A stretch of DNA of 64,000 nucleotides from Zea mays (taxonomy: Eukaryota; Streptophyta; Magnoliopsida; Poales; Poaceae). The stretch spans positions 32,916,501 through 32,980,500 of the forward strand of contig NC_050098.1 of assembly GCF_902167145.1 (NCBI RefSeq), in the 5' to 3' direction. Within the stretch, counting starts at the first letter, position 1. Each line of letters opens with the position of its first letter. The translations under genes and the position numbers were made by a program. The notes under the pieces are model-generated. The model ran no database searches, was not told the DNA's origin, and saw nothing but the letters and a program-made list of their open reading frames with translations. Positions 21,729 through 32,511 of the stretch are shown here, piece after piece.

Positions 21729-22868
21729 AGCCCCCGATCTTCGGGCTGATTTTGAGATAATCAGCCCAAAGATCCTAGGTCTAGCTTACGATCTTTGTTT
21801 ATGATAAGAAATGCTTTCCAAGCAGTCTGGTAAAAATGATTTTTTACTATCTCCTTCTGCTTTGATCACTCGTAAACTGGAGCCTTGTTTCATGCTTGTG
21901 CCTTAGAGGTCGGCATTTCATTTTGTAGGACCCTGAACTTCATTGGGTGCACCGGAGGTGCACCCAATGGGTGTAGCCCCCGAGCTTCGAGTGGATTTTG
22001 GAAAATAATCCTCTCGAAGGTCTTCATCAGAGATTATTTTTATTTTCCACTTGCACTTTGGTTGAGGGTCAATCTTGCCTTCAATCTTGCCTTATGCCTT
22101 AAAAATTGGTGTTGTCTTCTCTTGAAATGGTGATTCATTGGGTGCACCGGAGGTGCACCCAATGGGTGTAGCCCCCGAGCTTCGAGTGGATTTTTGAAGA
22201 TAATCCATTCGAAGGTCTTCATTTCGTGTCTTTTTGCTGAGGGTCATCTTTTCTTTTTTCGGGTGCCTTAGAAGTCGGCATTATGTCATCCATATTATGC
22301 TTTAGAGGTCAGCATTATGTCATCAATATTATGCTTCAGAAGTCAGCATGTATTTTGTCTTTTGTAGCCGAGTTCGTGATCCGCCCATATCTTGCTAGGT
22401 GGTGCAATTTATTTGCTCTGCGACTGATTGGACATTTGATGGACGTTCCCTGGCTAGTCTTCACATCGCTTCTGTCGGTCAGATTTTGTACTTCACCGGC
22501 TATATTTGGCTTTCCTTTGATCCTTACTGATATCTCATTTTTGTCTTGAGGTATTCATTGCATGCCCTGCACGGTTGTGACAGTTTTGAAAAATATACTG
22601 ATAATTCCTGGGCGTCCCCCCCAATGGGTGTGGGCAAGGGACGGCTTGGTACGCTAAGTGTTTTAGCCGGCTGCTTCTGAGTAGTAATGTGATGTGACGG
22701 CGGGCGTAATCATATCATCCGCGCTGTTGACTGGAGTCCCAATGGGTGTTGCATTGCGTGAAACGGCGTCAGCCGCCTGACGTGTCTTCAGACGGGTTGA
22801 AGTGTGTATTGAATGCTTCGCGACTGTTCAGTGACCGTGGTTGGAGGTGAGCGGTTGCCTTCTTCTTC
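21729..22868. repeat. Grande-like 3' noncoding region with duplicated inverted repeat
   Basis: Two copies of a block of about 85 bases, 195 bases apart, each begin with a perfect 13-bp inverted repeat with a 3-base loop (21941-21969 and 22136-22164; arm CATTGGGTGCACC). The CCAATGGGTGT that overlaps the 3' arm is followed by AGCCCCCGAG (21975-21984, 22170-22179), the complement of the purine tract at the LTR border (21729-21738). No gene is supported here; many TCGGCATT words occur. Confidence 0.75.
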
Positions 22869-22877
22869 TATAAATAG
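22869..22877 (+). promoter_or_regulatory. TATA box of the small antisense gene
   Basis: TATAAATAG on plus, 87 bases before the ATG at 22956, which sits in a favourable CCACCATGG context. Confidence 0.65.
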
Positions 22878-22955
22878 TGCCTTTGCCTCTCTGGTTTTTT
22901 CACATCTCTTACTGTTCTCCGCTGCTTGCTTTCTTCCTCTCCTTGCATTTCCACC

Positions 22956-23369
22956 ATGGGCAAGAACAACAAACGCAAGCGCGAGCCGACTCCTCCATCA
23001 GAGGACTTTGGCGACTCGGAATACTCAGAGGAGGAGTTCTCCTCTGAGTCCGAGGGGTCTCCAGCTCCCGTCTCTCCCCCAGCGTCGTCCGATGACTCGG
23101 ACGACTCTCAGGGGATTGTCGCAGAGGTCTGGACTTACATCCGGGCCGTCGAGCGCTCTGGGCTCGAGGGCTCGGATGAGTCGGAGTACTCCTCGGACGA
23201 GGAGGACTCGCCCGAGGAGGACGGCGAAGGTGACGACGACGACGACGACGACGTCGGAGGCGACGGCGGCAACGACGGTGACGGCGGCGGCAGGGGCGGC
23301 GACGGCGGCAGCAGCAGGGGCAGCGGCGGCGGCGGCAGCAGCAAGGGCAGCAACAAGGCCAGTGGCTAG
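22956..23369 (+). CDS. Small acidic, Gly-rich antisense protein of the Grande-like element
   Basis: 137 residues, start chosen at 22956 (MGKNNKRKRE, CCACCATGG context) rather than the upstream in-frame ATG at 22926. A short basic N-terminus (KRKRE, possible nuclear signal) precedes Ser/Glu/Asp-rich sequence, a poly-Asp run (residues near 94-100, encoded by a GAC repeat at about 23233-23254) and a Gly/Ser-rich tail. No enzyme motif. The frame is intact despite damage elsewhere, but such low-complexity, GC-rich sequence can stay open by chance. It may be the antisense gene reported for Grande, which I cannot confirm. Its function is unknown. Confidence 0.55.
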   Translation: MGKNNKRKREPTPPSEDFGDSEYSEEEFSSESEGSPAPVSPPASSDDSDDSQGIVAEVWTYIRAVERSGLEGSDESEYSSDEEDSPEEDGEGDDDDDDDVGGDGGNDGDGGGRGGDGGSSRGSGGGGSSKGSNKASG

Positions 23370-23454
23370 ATGCCACTGGTTTTTAGATATTAGTATAGAT
23401 TAGAAGTAGTATAGTGAAATAATGTAGTAGTATTAGTAGTGTAGAGTAGTATAG

Positions 23455-23492
23455 TGTAGCGTAGTAGTAGTAGTAGTAGTAGTAGAAGTAGG
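23455..23492. repeat. Trinucleotide repeat (GTA)n
   Basis: About nine GTA/TAG units with one interruption, in the AT-rich 3' flank (23370-23580) of the small antisense gene. Confidence 0.85.
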
Positions 23493-23719
23493 GAAGTATC
23501 AACTCATAATGAGTTGATTTGTAAGTAGTGTTAGTTCCCTTAATGAAGAATGACTTTGTCTCCTCCTGTACCAATTACTTTGCTTCGTAGTAAGTCGATC
23601 TCTTATTTGTGAAGTTGATTCATTCGGAATAGTAACTAAATAACTCGGGCATCATATCACCGCTTCAGGGGTGATGGCCAAGCTATTATTGTCGATATGT
23701 ACGCATTTGAAATAGAGTT

Positions 23720-24250
23720 CGAGTGATGACAAAACCATGTCAGCGTCGGAATAACTGTTGACCATGTCGGCGCTCTTAGATGTGACAGCCGAGTGACATG
23801 TGACAACGCCAGCGTTTTTTAGAGATAACCGCCGAGCGACTGAGGACATCGTCGGCGCTTTAGAGATAGCTGCCAAGCGACTGAAGACATCGTCGGCGCT
23901 TTAGAGATAGCCGCCGAGCGACTGGAGACATCGTTGGCGCTTTAGAGGTAACCGCCGAGCGACTGAAGACATCGTCGGTACTTTAGAGATAAATGCCGAG
24001 CGACTGGTGATAACGTTGGTGTTTTAAAAATAGCCGCCGAGCGACTGAAGACATCATCGGCGCTTTAGAGATAAATGCCGAGCGACTGGTGATAACGTCA
24101 GCGTCTTAGAAATAACAGCCGAGTTAAAACGGGCCGTGTCGGCCACTTTGAGGATAATAGCTGAGTGACGATGTGGCACACCGGGGTTTTAGAAGTAGCC
24201 GGCGGGTGACGACGTGGCACGCCGGTGTTTTAGAAGTAACTGCCGGGTGC
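23720..24250. repeat. 41-bp tandem repeat array
   Basis: The word GCCGAGCGACTG recurs with exact 41-base spacing (reference G at 23836, 23877, 23918, 23959, 24000, 24041 and 24082), with degraded units on both sides. Unit landmarks are GACATCGTCGGCGCTTTAGAG and GATAGCCGCC. It lies just upstream of the larger antisense gene, so it may be promoter-proximal sequence. Confidence 0.9.
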
Positions 24251-25781
24251 TGACTGGGCGCTTTTGGAGACAGTATCTGACTCGGGAATATCCCGCATAT
24301 ACTGCGCTTTCAGCCGCCTCTGCTTTTCGTGCCCTAGTTCTTGCTTTCCTGCCTCCAGATCCTCTCTGCAATTCGACTCTCGCTCTGTTCGCCAATAGAG
24401 TTGAGATGGCGCCCAAGAGAAAGGCCTCGAGTTCATCCGCTGCGGTGATTCCCCCCATTGACCCCAACAGCCAGTTGCCTTTCGCAGGTAACCATATGTC
24501 TGTTGTCTCCGAGCCTGACCTTCTCCACCTCGTGTCCATCGGGGCCCTTCCCCCGAGGGAGCTTTGTTCTTGGCGGATTTGTCATGGGGTCACTGTCCCG
24601 ACAGAGGATACCCATGAATCCGTGATTTACGTTCCTTTTCTTCTCCGCGGTCTCGCTCTCCCCATTTCTCCCTTTTTCCGCGGCCTCCTTGATTTCTATC
24701 GCCTTAACTTGACCCATCTGAATCCCAATTCTATTCTGCAAATTTCCATTTACGTTCATTTGTGCGAGGCTTTTCTTGGCGTCCTGCCACATTTTGGACT
24801 GTGGAAGTATCTGTATCACTGTTGCCCTGGAATGGCTGGGGGGTAGCATCAGCTGGTTGGGGGTGCTAGTTTAGAGATGCGCCGTGGGAGGAAGTCTGAT
24901 TATCTTGAAATCCCTCTCAAGGACAGTATTAAGGGATGGCGCTTGGAGTGGTTTATCATTGAGAACCACGGAAATTCTCTCCCCCACGGTCGGGGAGACA
25001 GCCGGACGTTCGTACCCTGAGTTGGACCGAGTCCCCCACAGATCAGAAGGTGGCTGAGGCTGGGGCTTTGCTAGCTGAAGTTGGACTGCTGAAGGAGAGG
25101 GGTCTGACTGCAGAGGCTGTGGTTGCTGATTTTGTTTTCAAGAACATTCAGCCGTTGAAGGATAGGGCTGACCCGTCTTATCTGTACAGAGGCCTAGCTG
25201 ACTCGACTCGGGTTACCAATAGAAGGATTCCCTCTGTAGACTTGGTGAATCGACTTGAGATGATTCTTAGAGGCAAGGTATCAAATGTTGGTGCCCTAGT
25301 GGCATACTCAGCCTGGAACCTACCTCCTCCCAAGGCCTTCACTCTTTTTGTGTCGAATCCACCTGTCGCTGATGGCAGTTTGGGCCTTAGAGTGCGACCC
25401 TCTGCTGAAGAAGTTAGCGCCTTAGTTGCCTCGCTCGGGGAAATTCCTGATGATGAACGACAGGTCCACTTTGAGGTGCCTTTGGATCCTAGTGATGCAG
25501 AGATAAGTGCTATGCTCGATATGCTGGCTGAGGACTCTTCTGATGCTGCTCCTGCTGGGACATTGGTGGTGGCGCCTCTCCCAGAAGCTGGTATAACCTG
25601 GGATATTCAGAAGCCTGTCAGTGTTCGCCCAAGACGCCCTTCCCGAGCCAATCAACTTGATCCTCCTGCTGATGAGCAGAAAAAGAAAAAGAGACGTCTC
25701 CGGCGAGTATCTAGTTTGGATCGAGATGTTGGTCCTTCGGTTCCTGCTGCTGAAGAAGTGCCTGTTCCTGAATTTACTGAC

Positions 25782-25871
25782 GCTGACCCCAATGGGGGTG
25801 CTCCACCTGCTGCTGACCCCAATGGGTGTGCTCCACCTGCCGCTGACCCCAATGGGTGTGTTGTCTGTGTT
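25782..25871 (+). repeat. 30-bp in-frame tandem repeat (3 copies)
   Basis: GCTGACCCCAATGGG begins at 25782, 25812 and 25842, encoding repeated ADPNG-APPA units. It contains the CCAATGGGTGT word also found in the noncoding 3' region. Confidence 0.9.
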
Positions 25872-26280
25872 GCTGATGAAAACGACGAGGAGGAAGAAGA
25901 TGAGGTCCCTTTGACTCAGAAGAACAGTCGGCAGTATGTCGCCAGTGGGGAAAGTAGTGGAGTTCCTTCTCCTGCTTTGTCTGCCCTCATTGGTCTACAA
26001 GAATTGTCCCTGGCAAACTTTGATCAGACTCTTGAAGATATGGTTCCAGAAGACCTGTTATCAGAGCCAGCGGATGATGGTGTGATGGAGGTTTGTGCTG
26101 ATGTGCTCGACGCCGGGTTGGGATCGTCCCGGGCAGCGTCCCGCGCCTCATCGACCTTAGAGTGCGGTCTTGAGGGTCAGGAAACTGACTTGGATCGTCT
26201 TGCTCCCATGGAAGTAATTGAGGGACCCTCAGCCTTAGAGGCGGCTACCGCAGGGAACTTGGTCCTCAAGGATGGTGTTG

Positions 26281-26440
26281 ACACTTGCCCAGCCCCCGAG
26301 GATGTTGCCGGGGATGATTCGGCTCGGGTGGGAGACGCGAGCCACTGCTCAGCCCCCGAGGGTACTGCCGGAGATGATCCGGCTCAAGTGGGTAGCGCAA
26401 ACTATAGCCCAGCCCCCGAGGGTGTCCGAGCGGGGTCTCC
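26281..26440 (+). repeat. 60-bp in-frame tandem repeat (3 copies)
   Basis: AGCCCCCGAG begins at 26291, 26351 and 26411, exactly 60 bases apart, encoding repeated APE-GDD units. The same decamer occurs at 21975 and 22170 in noncoding sequence. Confidence 0.88.
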
Positions 26441-27881
26441 CTCTTGTACTTCCATGGATGTTCACACAGGATCTTCTCCACGCTCCGGTTGCATGGTGGT
26501 AGCCCAAGCTTTGGGCCAGGGAGTCGCTTTAGAGGCTAGCGTTCTCGCTGACCAATCTTTGGGCTCTGTTGATGGTGCCGAGTTGGTCCCTGCTGGTTCA
26601 TTGCAAGCTGCTTCGGGTGGCGACCTTATGCCAGGTCATCAATTGATCTCTCACGATTTGGGAGTCCCTTCGTTCTTCTCCAATCTCCAGGTACTGTGAT
26701 ATATTCTGGCCTGACTTTTACACCATACGAACTGCTATCAACACACTCATCTATTCTCCCTATCAGGCATTGGTGGACGGGATGGCTAGTCAGCTGAGGT
26801 TGCAAGGTGCTTCTGTTCCAGAAGGAGCTTCATCTCTGGCACGTTGGAATCCGGTGTTGCTCCAACATCGTGTCTCTGATTTGGAGGCGACGAATGCTGG
26901 TTAGTACTATTTTGCTTCTCTTTGTCTATCTTATTGAACTGTTTTACATTTCAACTCTTTTTGCTTGATTGTCTCTTGCTAGATATGGCTCGGCAGATTT
27001 CCATTCTTGAAGAAAAACATTCTCAAGGTCAGGCTGAACTGGTCCAGCGGTGTTCTGATTTTGAGGAAAAGTATTCTCAAAGCCAGACTGAGCTGGCCCA
27101 GGTCTCTCCTGCTCTAAATGACGCTAAGACGCTGGACTCTACTCTTCGCGCTCAGCTTGATTCTGAAAAGGTGACTTATGAAATTGTGCCTTGTATTGCT
27201 GTGTTCTTATTGCTCGCTTGATATTTGAAGGAGTTGATTCTTGTTTGCAGGAAGAAAAAAGTGCCCTTGTCGCTTCTCGCGACAATCTTGACAGACTGTA
27301 TCGTGATTCTAGCAACTCGTTGACCATCCTGGAGAGAAGCCATCGCTTTACCATGGAGGAGTTAGACAATCATCGTTGTAAGCTGCAGGAATCCACGGAT
27401 GATGTGATCCGTCTCAGGCAGTTGATATCGGCTAAGGATGCTGCTATCAAAGAACTCCGTGCTTTCAACAAATCCATCGCCCAGGAGCTAGAGACTGCTC
27501 AATTGGCTGCCAAAGTTGCTGAAGAAACTTCCATTACTCTGAGGGCCTAGCGCGATAGAGCCATGGATAAAGCCATTCGCGCGGGGCGAATCTTGATGAG
27601 GGAGACCCGGTGTGGTTGTTCCTGAAGACATAAGGGCTGATGTGAACGCTGCTCCTGATTCCTCAAGTCATCCTTCTTCGTCGGTTGCTCCTGAGAAAGA
27701 TATTGCAAAATAGAGAAATATTTTGTGTGCTTTGAGCGCGCAGTTAGCATGGTCGGATGTTTGCTAGAGGACACCAGTTCGGCATTTGAATGATATTGCT
27801 ACTCTCCTATTGTTTTAGAATTCAACAGTACATAAATTTGCAGTAGTAAAATGCTGAGTGATGGTTTTGAAACTTGTTTAC

Positions 27882-28350
27882 GGGGTATAGAAGTCACCCC
27901 GATATGAGTAATCGTAAGCATGCGAGATCGCCTTAAGTCGTTACTAACTTAAATCGATTGCTTTTGTTAGTAGGGCATAGTGGTCACCCTGAGCTAAGTA
28001 AGCGCGAGCATGTTGCACCGCCTCAAGTCGTTGCCGACTTAAGCCGATTGCTCCGTTAGCAGGGCATAGTGGTCACCCCAAGTTAAGTAAGCGTGAGCAT
28101 GTTGCACCGTCTTAAGTCGTTGCCGACTTAAGCCGATTGCTCCGTTAGCAGGGCATAGTGGTCACCCCGAGTTAAGTAAGCGCGAGCATGTTGCACCGCC
28201 TTAAGTCGTTGCCGACTTAAGCCGATTGCTCCATTAGCAGGGCATAGTGGTCACCCCAGGTTAAGTAAGCGTGAGCATGTTGCACCGCCTTAAGTCGTTG
28301 CCGACTTAAGCCAATTGCTCCGTTAGCAGGGCATAGTGGTCACCCCGAGT
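27882..28350. repeat. 89-bp tandem repeat array with internal hairpin
   Basis: AGGGCATAGTGGTCACC begins at 27972, 28061, 28150, 28239 and 28328, an exact 89-base period, after one degraded first unit. Each unit holds CTTAAGTCG-TTGC-CGACTTAAG, a perfect 9-bp inverted repeat in three units (28111-28132, 28200-28221, 28289-28310). The array sits between the 3' ends of the antisense gene and of pol. Confidence 0.93.
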
Positions 28351-28500
28351 TAAGTAAGAATGCAAGTCAATCATGAACAAACTGAGTATCTTTGAAGCCC
28401 TTTTTATTGATGACGTATTTCCCGTTTTACAGAGTACATCGTCGTCCCGATAGCTTTTGAAATACAGCTAAGGATAAAACTTCCTGAGGTGTTCTATATT

Positions 28501-29841
28501 CTAGGAGTTCCCAATTTCTGTGCCGTCCATTTGAGTGAGACGATATGATCCCGGCCGAGTGACTTCTGCTACTATGAACGGTCCTTCCCATATGGGCGAT
28601 AACTTGTGTCGTCCCTCCCCTGTTAGAATTCGGCGGAGGACGAGATCTCCTACTGAGAAGGATCGTTGTCGCACGGCCTTGTCGTGATAGCGTCTCAGAG
28701 TCTGCTGGTACCGTGCCGATTGAATTACTGCGTTCAGCCGCTCTTCTTCGAGTACATCGACATCTTCCAGCCTGGTTGCTTCGGCCTCTGCTATGCTTTC
28801 AAAGATCAACCTTGGCGCCCCAAACTTGAGATCAGCAGGCAGTACTGCCTCTGACCCATAGACCATGAAGAAAGGAGTGTTTCCATGTAGAGCTTGGCTA
28901 GGTTGGGTTCTTAGGCTCCAAACGACGTAGGGCAATTCCCTTATCCACTTTCCTGCAAACTTTTCATTTTTATCGAAAACCTTTTTCCTGAGTGCCTCCA
29001 ATATCATCCCGTTAGCTCGTTCAACCTGCCCGTTGGCTCTCGAGTGTGCTACCGAAGCATACTTGACCAGAATGCTTTTTTGCTCGCAGAAATCAAAGAA
29101 CTCTGAACTTGTGAAGTTGGATCCCAGGTCGGTTATGATACTGTTCGGTATTCCGAACCTGAATATTATGTCTTGTATGAATTCCACGGCTTTAGCTGAG
29201 GTCAAAGAAGCAATGGGTTTGAACTCTATCCATTTAGTGAATTTGTCGATTGCTACCAGTACATGAGTGTATCCTCCTTGAGCTTTCTTGAAAGGTCCAA
29301 TCATATCTAGCCCCCAGCATGCAAAGGGCCAAGTCACCGGTATGGTCTGCAATTGCTGTGCTAGTAGATGTTGTTGCTTTGACAAGTACTGGCAAGCTTC
29401 GCACCTCCGAACTAACTCGGCTGCATCACTTTTCGCTGTTGGCCAATAGAATCCTGACCTGAAGACTTTCCCGACTAGTGTCTTGGACGCTGCGTGTATT
29501 CCACATTGTCCAGCATGGACCTCGTCTAGAAGTCGCTTCCCAACAGACGATAGAATGCATTTCATGAAGATGCCTGATGCGCCCCTTCTGTATAGTGTCT
29601 CCCCAATGAGTGTGTAGTGAGCTGACTGTCTAGCGATGCGCTCGGCTGCATTTTTATCGTCTGGTTCCTCTTCATTCTTGATATATCTGATGATCGTCCT
29701 TCTCCAGTCATCAGAGCCTGACTCTGGTTGATTCACGATATTACACTCTTCTGCCTGATCCATTGAGATGCTTGGTTGTGGTATTTCTTGTACAAAGACT
29801 CCGGGTGGGACCTGAGTTCGACTGGATCCTAGCTTGGACAA
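28501..29841 (-). pseudogene. pol: Grande-like integrase segment
   Basis: Zinc part with H...H and CEACQ, then the core: WGLDMIGPF with the first Asp, ITDLGSNF with the second, and NGQVERANGMI with the Glu. The C-terminal region contains the WEGPF motif and the frame ends at 28501. The segment is open throughout and is separated from RNase H only by TGA 29860-29862, in the same frame. Integrase inserts element cDNA, and the critical residues are intact. Confidence 0.92.
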
Positions 29842-29859
29842 TACATCGGCTGCCGTGTT

Positions 29860-30681
29860 TCAATCTCTTTCTACATGATGAAATTCCAGGCCTTCAAATT
29901 TATATTCTAGTTTTCGGACGGCAGTGCAGTATTTTACCATTGAATCATTCGAACAGTCCCATTCTTTGTTTATCTGGCTTATGACTACCAAAGAATCTCC
30001 GTATACCATTAGTCTCTTGATGCCTAATGATATGGCGATGTTTAGTCCATGGATTAGAGCTTCATACTCGGCTGCATTGTTGGAGGCTAGAAATAACAAC
30101 TGGAGGGCATATTTGAGGTGCTCGCCTCCAGGTGCGATGAAGAGAATTCCCGCGCCTACTCCCTGCAGTTTCAGCGAGCCATCAAAATACATCCGCCATA
30201 CTTCTGTAGTTTCTGGGTTCTCTGGTACTTGTTGTTCAGTCCATTCTGATACGAAGTCAACCAATGCTTGGGTTTTAATGGCAGTGCGAGGTCGAAATTC
30301 GATGTCATGAGATCCCAGTTCGCAGGCCCACTTGGCTATTCGGCCAATGGCTTCCTTGTTGTGAAGGATGTACCCTATCAGAAAACCAGTGACTACTATG
30401 ACTTTGTGGTCATCAAAGTAGTGACGTAGCTTGCGGGCAGTTAGAAGTACTGCGTATAATAGCTTCTGAACTTGAGGATACTTTTTCTTCGAGGGACCCA
30501 GAACTTCACTGATGAAATAAATAGGATGTTGCACTGGGTAGGCATGTCCTTCTTCTGCTCGCTCGACTACCAACATGGTGCTTACCACGTGAGTCGTGCA
30601 AGAGATATACAGCAGCAGATCTTCAGCTGGTTGAGTTGATGTGGCTCGCCGTGGTGGTTTCAGTACTGGTGGGGTTGTCAA
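29860..30681 (-). pseudogene. pol: Grande-like RNase H segment
   Basis: RT connection (LLYAVLLTARKLRHYF) followed by RNase H: MYFDGSLKLQG with Asp, NNAAEYEALIHGL with Glu, and VYGDSLVV with Asp. It is bounded by stops at 30709-30711 (TAG, likely from CAG) and 29860-29862 (TGA, likely from CGA), all in the gag-pol frame. Confidence 0.92.
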
Positions 30682-30708
30682 GAATTTCTTCAGCGCATCT
30701 AGGGCTTC

Positions 30709-31653
30709 CTATGCTTCTGAAGTCCACTGAAACTTGTCCACTTTCTTGAGTAGCTTGTAAAATGGTAAACCTTTTTCTCCCAGCCTGGATATAAATCTAC
30801 TCAGGGCTGCCATACATCCGGTAAGTCGCTGAACCTTCTTTTGTGATCGTGGAGCTTCCATTTTCATGATAGCTTCAATCTTATCCAGATTAGCTTCAAT
30901 TCCCCGGTGGCTGACAATAAATCCGAGTAGCTTCCCTGCCGGTACCCCAAAGACACATTTTTCGGGATTAAGCTTCCATCGATATCGCCGTAGACTGTTG
31001 AAAACGAGCCGTAAGTCTTCGATGAAGTTTTCCGAGTTCTCTGTTTTGATTACCACATCATCCACGTAGGCTTCCACACGCTTGCCCCAGTGATCGACTA
31101 AGCATGTTTGAATGGCTCTCTGATAAGTCGCTCCAGCATTTTTGAGGCCAAACGGCATGGAGGTATAGCAGAAAGCACCGAATGGAGTGATGAACGCTGT
31201 TTTTTCCTCGTCTTCCTTTGCCAAACTGATCTGATGGTATCCGGAATAGCAGTCTAGAAAAGACAGCACAGAACATCCGGCGGTGGATTCTACCACCTGA
31301 TCTATCCTAGGGAGCCCGAAGGGATCCTTTGGACAATATTTGTTGAGATCTGTATAGTCGACGCACATGCGCCAATCCACTTTATTCTTTTTGAGTACAA
31401 GAACAGGGTTGGCTAACCACTCGGGATGTAACACCTCTCTAATAAACCCAGCCGCGACCAAGCGAGCCAACTCAGCGCGAATGGCCTCTCTTTTGTCGGG
31501 CGTGAAGCGACGTAGTTTTTGCTGGATCGGCCTTGCCTGGGGGTAGACCTTCAGTTTGTGCTCGGCCAGTTCTCTCGGGACTCCCGGCATATCCGCAGGT
31601 TGCCATGCAAATACGTCTCGGTTGTCTTGCAGAAACCGGACGAGCGCGCCTTC
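30709..31653 (-). pseudogene. pol: Grande-like reverse transcriptase segment
   Basis: Core motifs in order: WRMCVDYTDLNKYCPKDPF, FLDCYSGYHQI, MPFGLKNAGATYQ, AYVDDVVIKT (catalytic Asp pair) and the thumb. It is preceded by DVFAWQ-type linker sequence and follows TAG 31654-31656. The frame is continuous with protease and RNase H apart from the nonsense codons. Confidence 0.93.
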
Positions 31654-32511
31654 CTATTTATCGTCCAGGCTGGAGCTGATGATGGCAGTCTTGCGTTCAT
31701 CAGCAAATCCCAGGTTGATCCTTTTAGTTTCTTCAGTCGGCCACATAGAGGTCGCGGCTTGAGCTTCGTTCGTTGGTGCTGTAAGGTCTTCCTCAGGCTT
31801 AGAGTTCGCCTGCGCTGAAGAAGTCGCCGACGGTTTGATGGTGAGGGCCCCTTGGATGGCCACTCGGAAACATTCTGCGGCGCCTTGGAGGTCAGCGCAC
31901 ACAGTTATGATTCCTTGTGGTCCTGGCATCTTCAATATCATGTACGTGTAATGCGGGATGGCCATGAACTTTGCCAATCCTGGCCTCCCGATGATGGCAT
32001 TGTACCCGCAGTCGAAGTTTGCCACCTCGAACCTCAGGAACTCGGTTCTGTAGTTCTCCAGAGTTCCAAAGGTGATGGGCATGTAGATGTGGCCCAGCGG
32101 GTATTCCCCTTCAGTCGGCACGATGCCGAAGAAAGGCGTGTCTGACTCGCGGAGCTCTTTGAGGTGAACTCCCAAGCCTTGGAGTGTCCGGGGGAAGGTG
32201 ACGTTGATGCTGCTCCCCCCGTCCACTAATACCTTCTTCACCCTGCTCTCTCGAATCACCGGATCGACGAGGAGCGGGTATTTGCCTGGGTGGTCGAAGT
32301 TGAGCCATTGATCTGCCCGAGTGAAGGTGATCGGGTGCTCCGACCACCGGTACGGAGCGGGAGGACCGGTGGTCGCCACCAATATCTGGCGATCGTTGAG
32401 CTTTTGTTGTCTTCTGTTCTCCTGCGATCCGTGTCCGCCGAAGATGACATTGACCTCCCGGTCAACGCGTGGGAAGGCTCCTCCTTCCCCCTCCTCCTGC
32501 TGTTGGGGTTG
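31654..32511 (-). pseudogene. pol: Grande-like protease segment
   Basis: Contains VLVDGGSSINVTF at the active-site position: Asp-Gly-Gly where most elements have Asp-Thr/Ser-Gly, a variant I recall as common in grass Gypsy elements. GYNAIIGRPGLAKF follows, typical of the second half of these proteases. Bounded by TGA 32512-32514 and TAG 31654-31656. Confidence 0.85.

Larger units (their letters stand above)
24406..27713 (+). pseudogene. Large antisense spliced gene of the Grande-like element
   Basis: Starts MAPKRKASSS at 24406. The N-terminal part (about residues 60-145; VPFLLRGLALPISPFFRGLLDFY) resembles Pfam's putative gypsy-type transposon domain. Stops or shifts near 24844 and 25020 break it, after which 25050-26690 is open: a conserved block, then acidic low complexity with in-frame 30-bp and 60-bp tandem repeats. 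Introns 26691-26766, 26900-26982 and 27171-27250 all have GT...AG ends. The last exons are a coiled coil (ARQISILEEKHSQGQAELVQ and onward) with TAG at 27548-27550; a likely original end is TAG 27711-27713. The architecture parallels the E1-E3 antisense gene without obvious close sequence identity. Function unknown. Confidence 0.8.

Noticed and set aside
22909..23403. Arg/Cys-rich minus-strand ORF and Ala/Thr-rich plus-strand ORF over the small acidic gene
   Set aside because: Shadows of the GC-rich, GAC/GGC-repeat sequence in other frames.
24433..24849. 138-codon minus-strand ORF
   Set aside because: Shadow of exon 1 of the large antisense gene, which has domain similarity and a sensible start.
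27882..28350. Possible CRISPR-like array
   Set aside because: The spacing is regular but the whole 89-base unit repeats, with no unique spacers, and the context is a plant retroelement.
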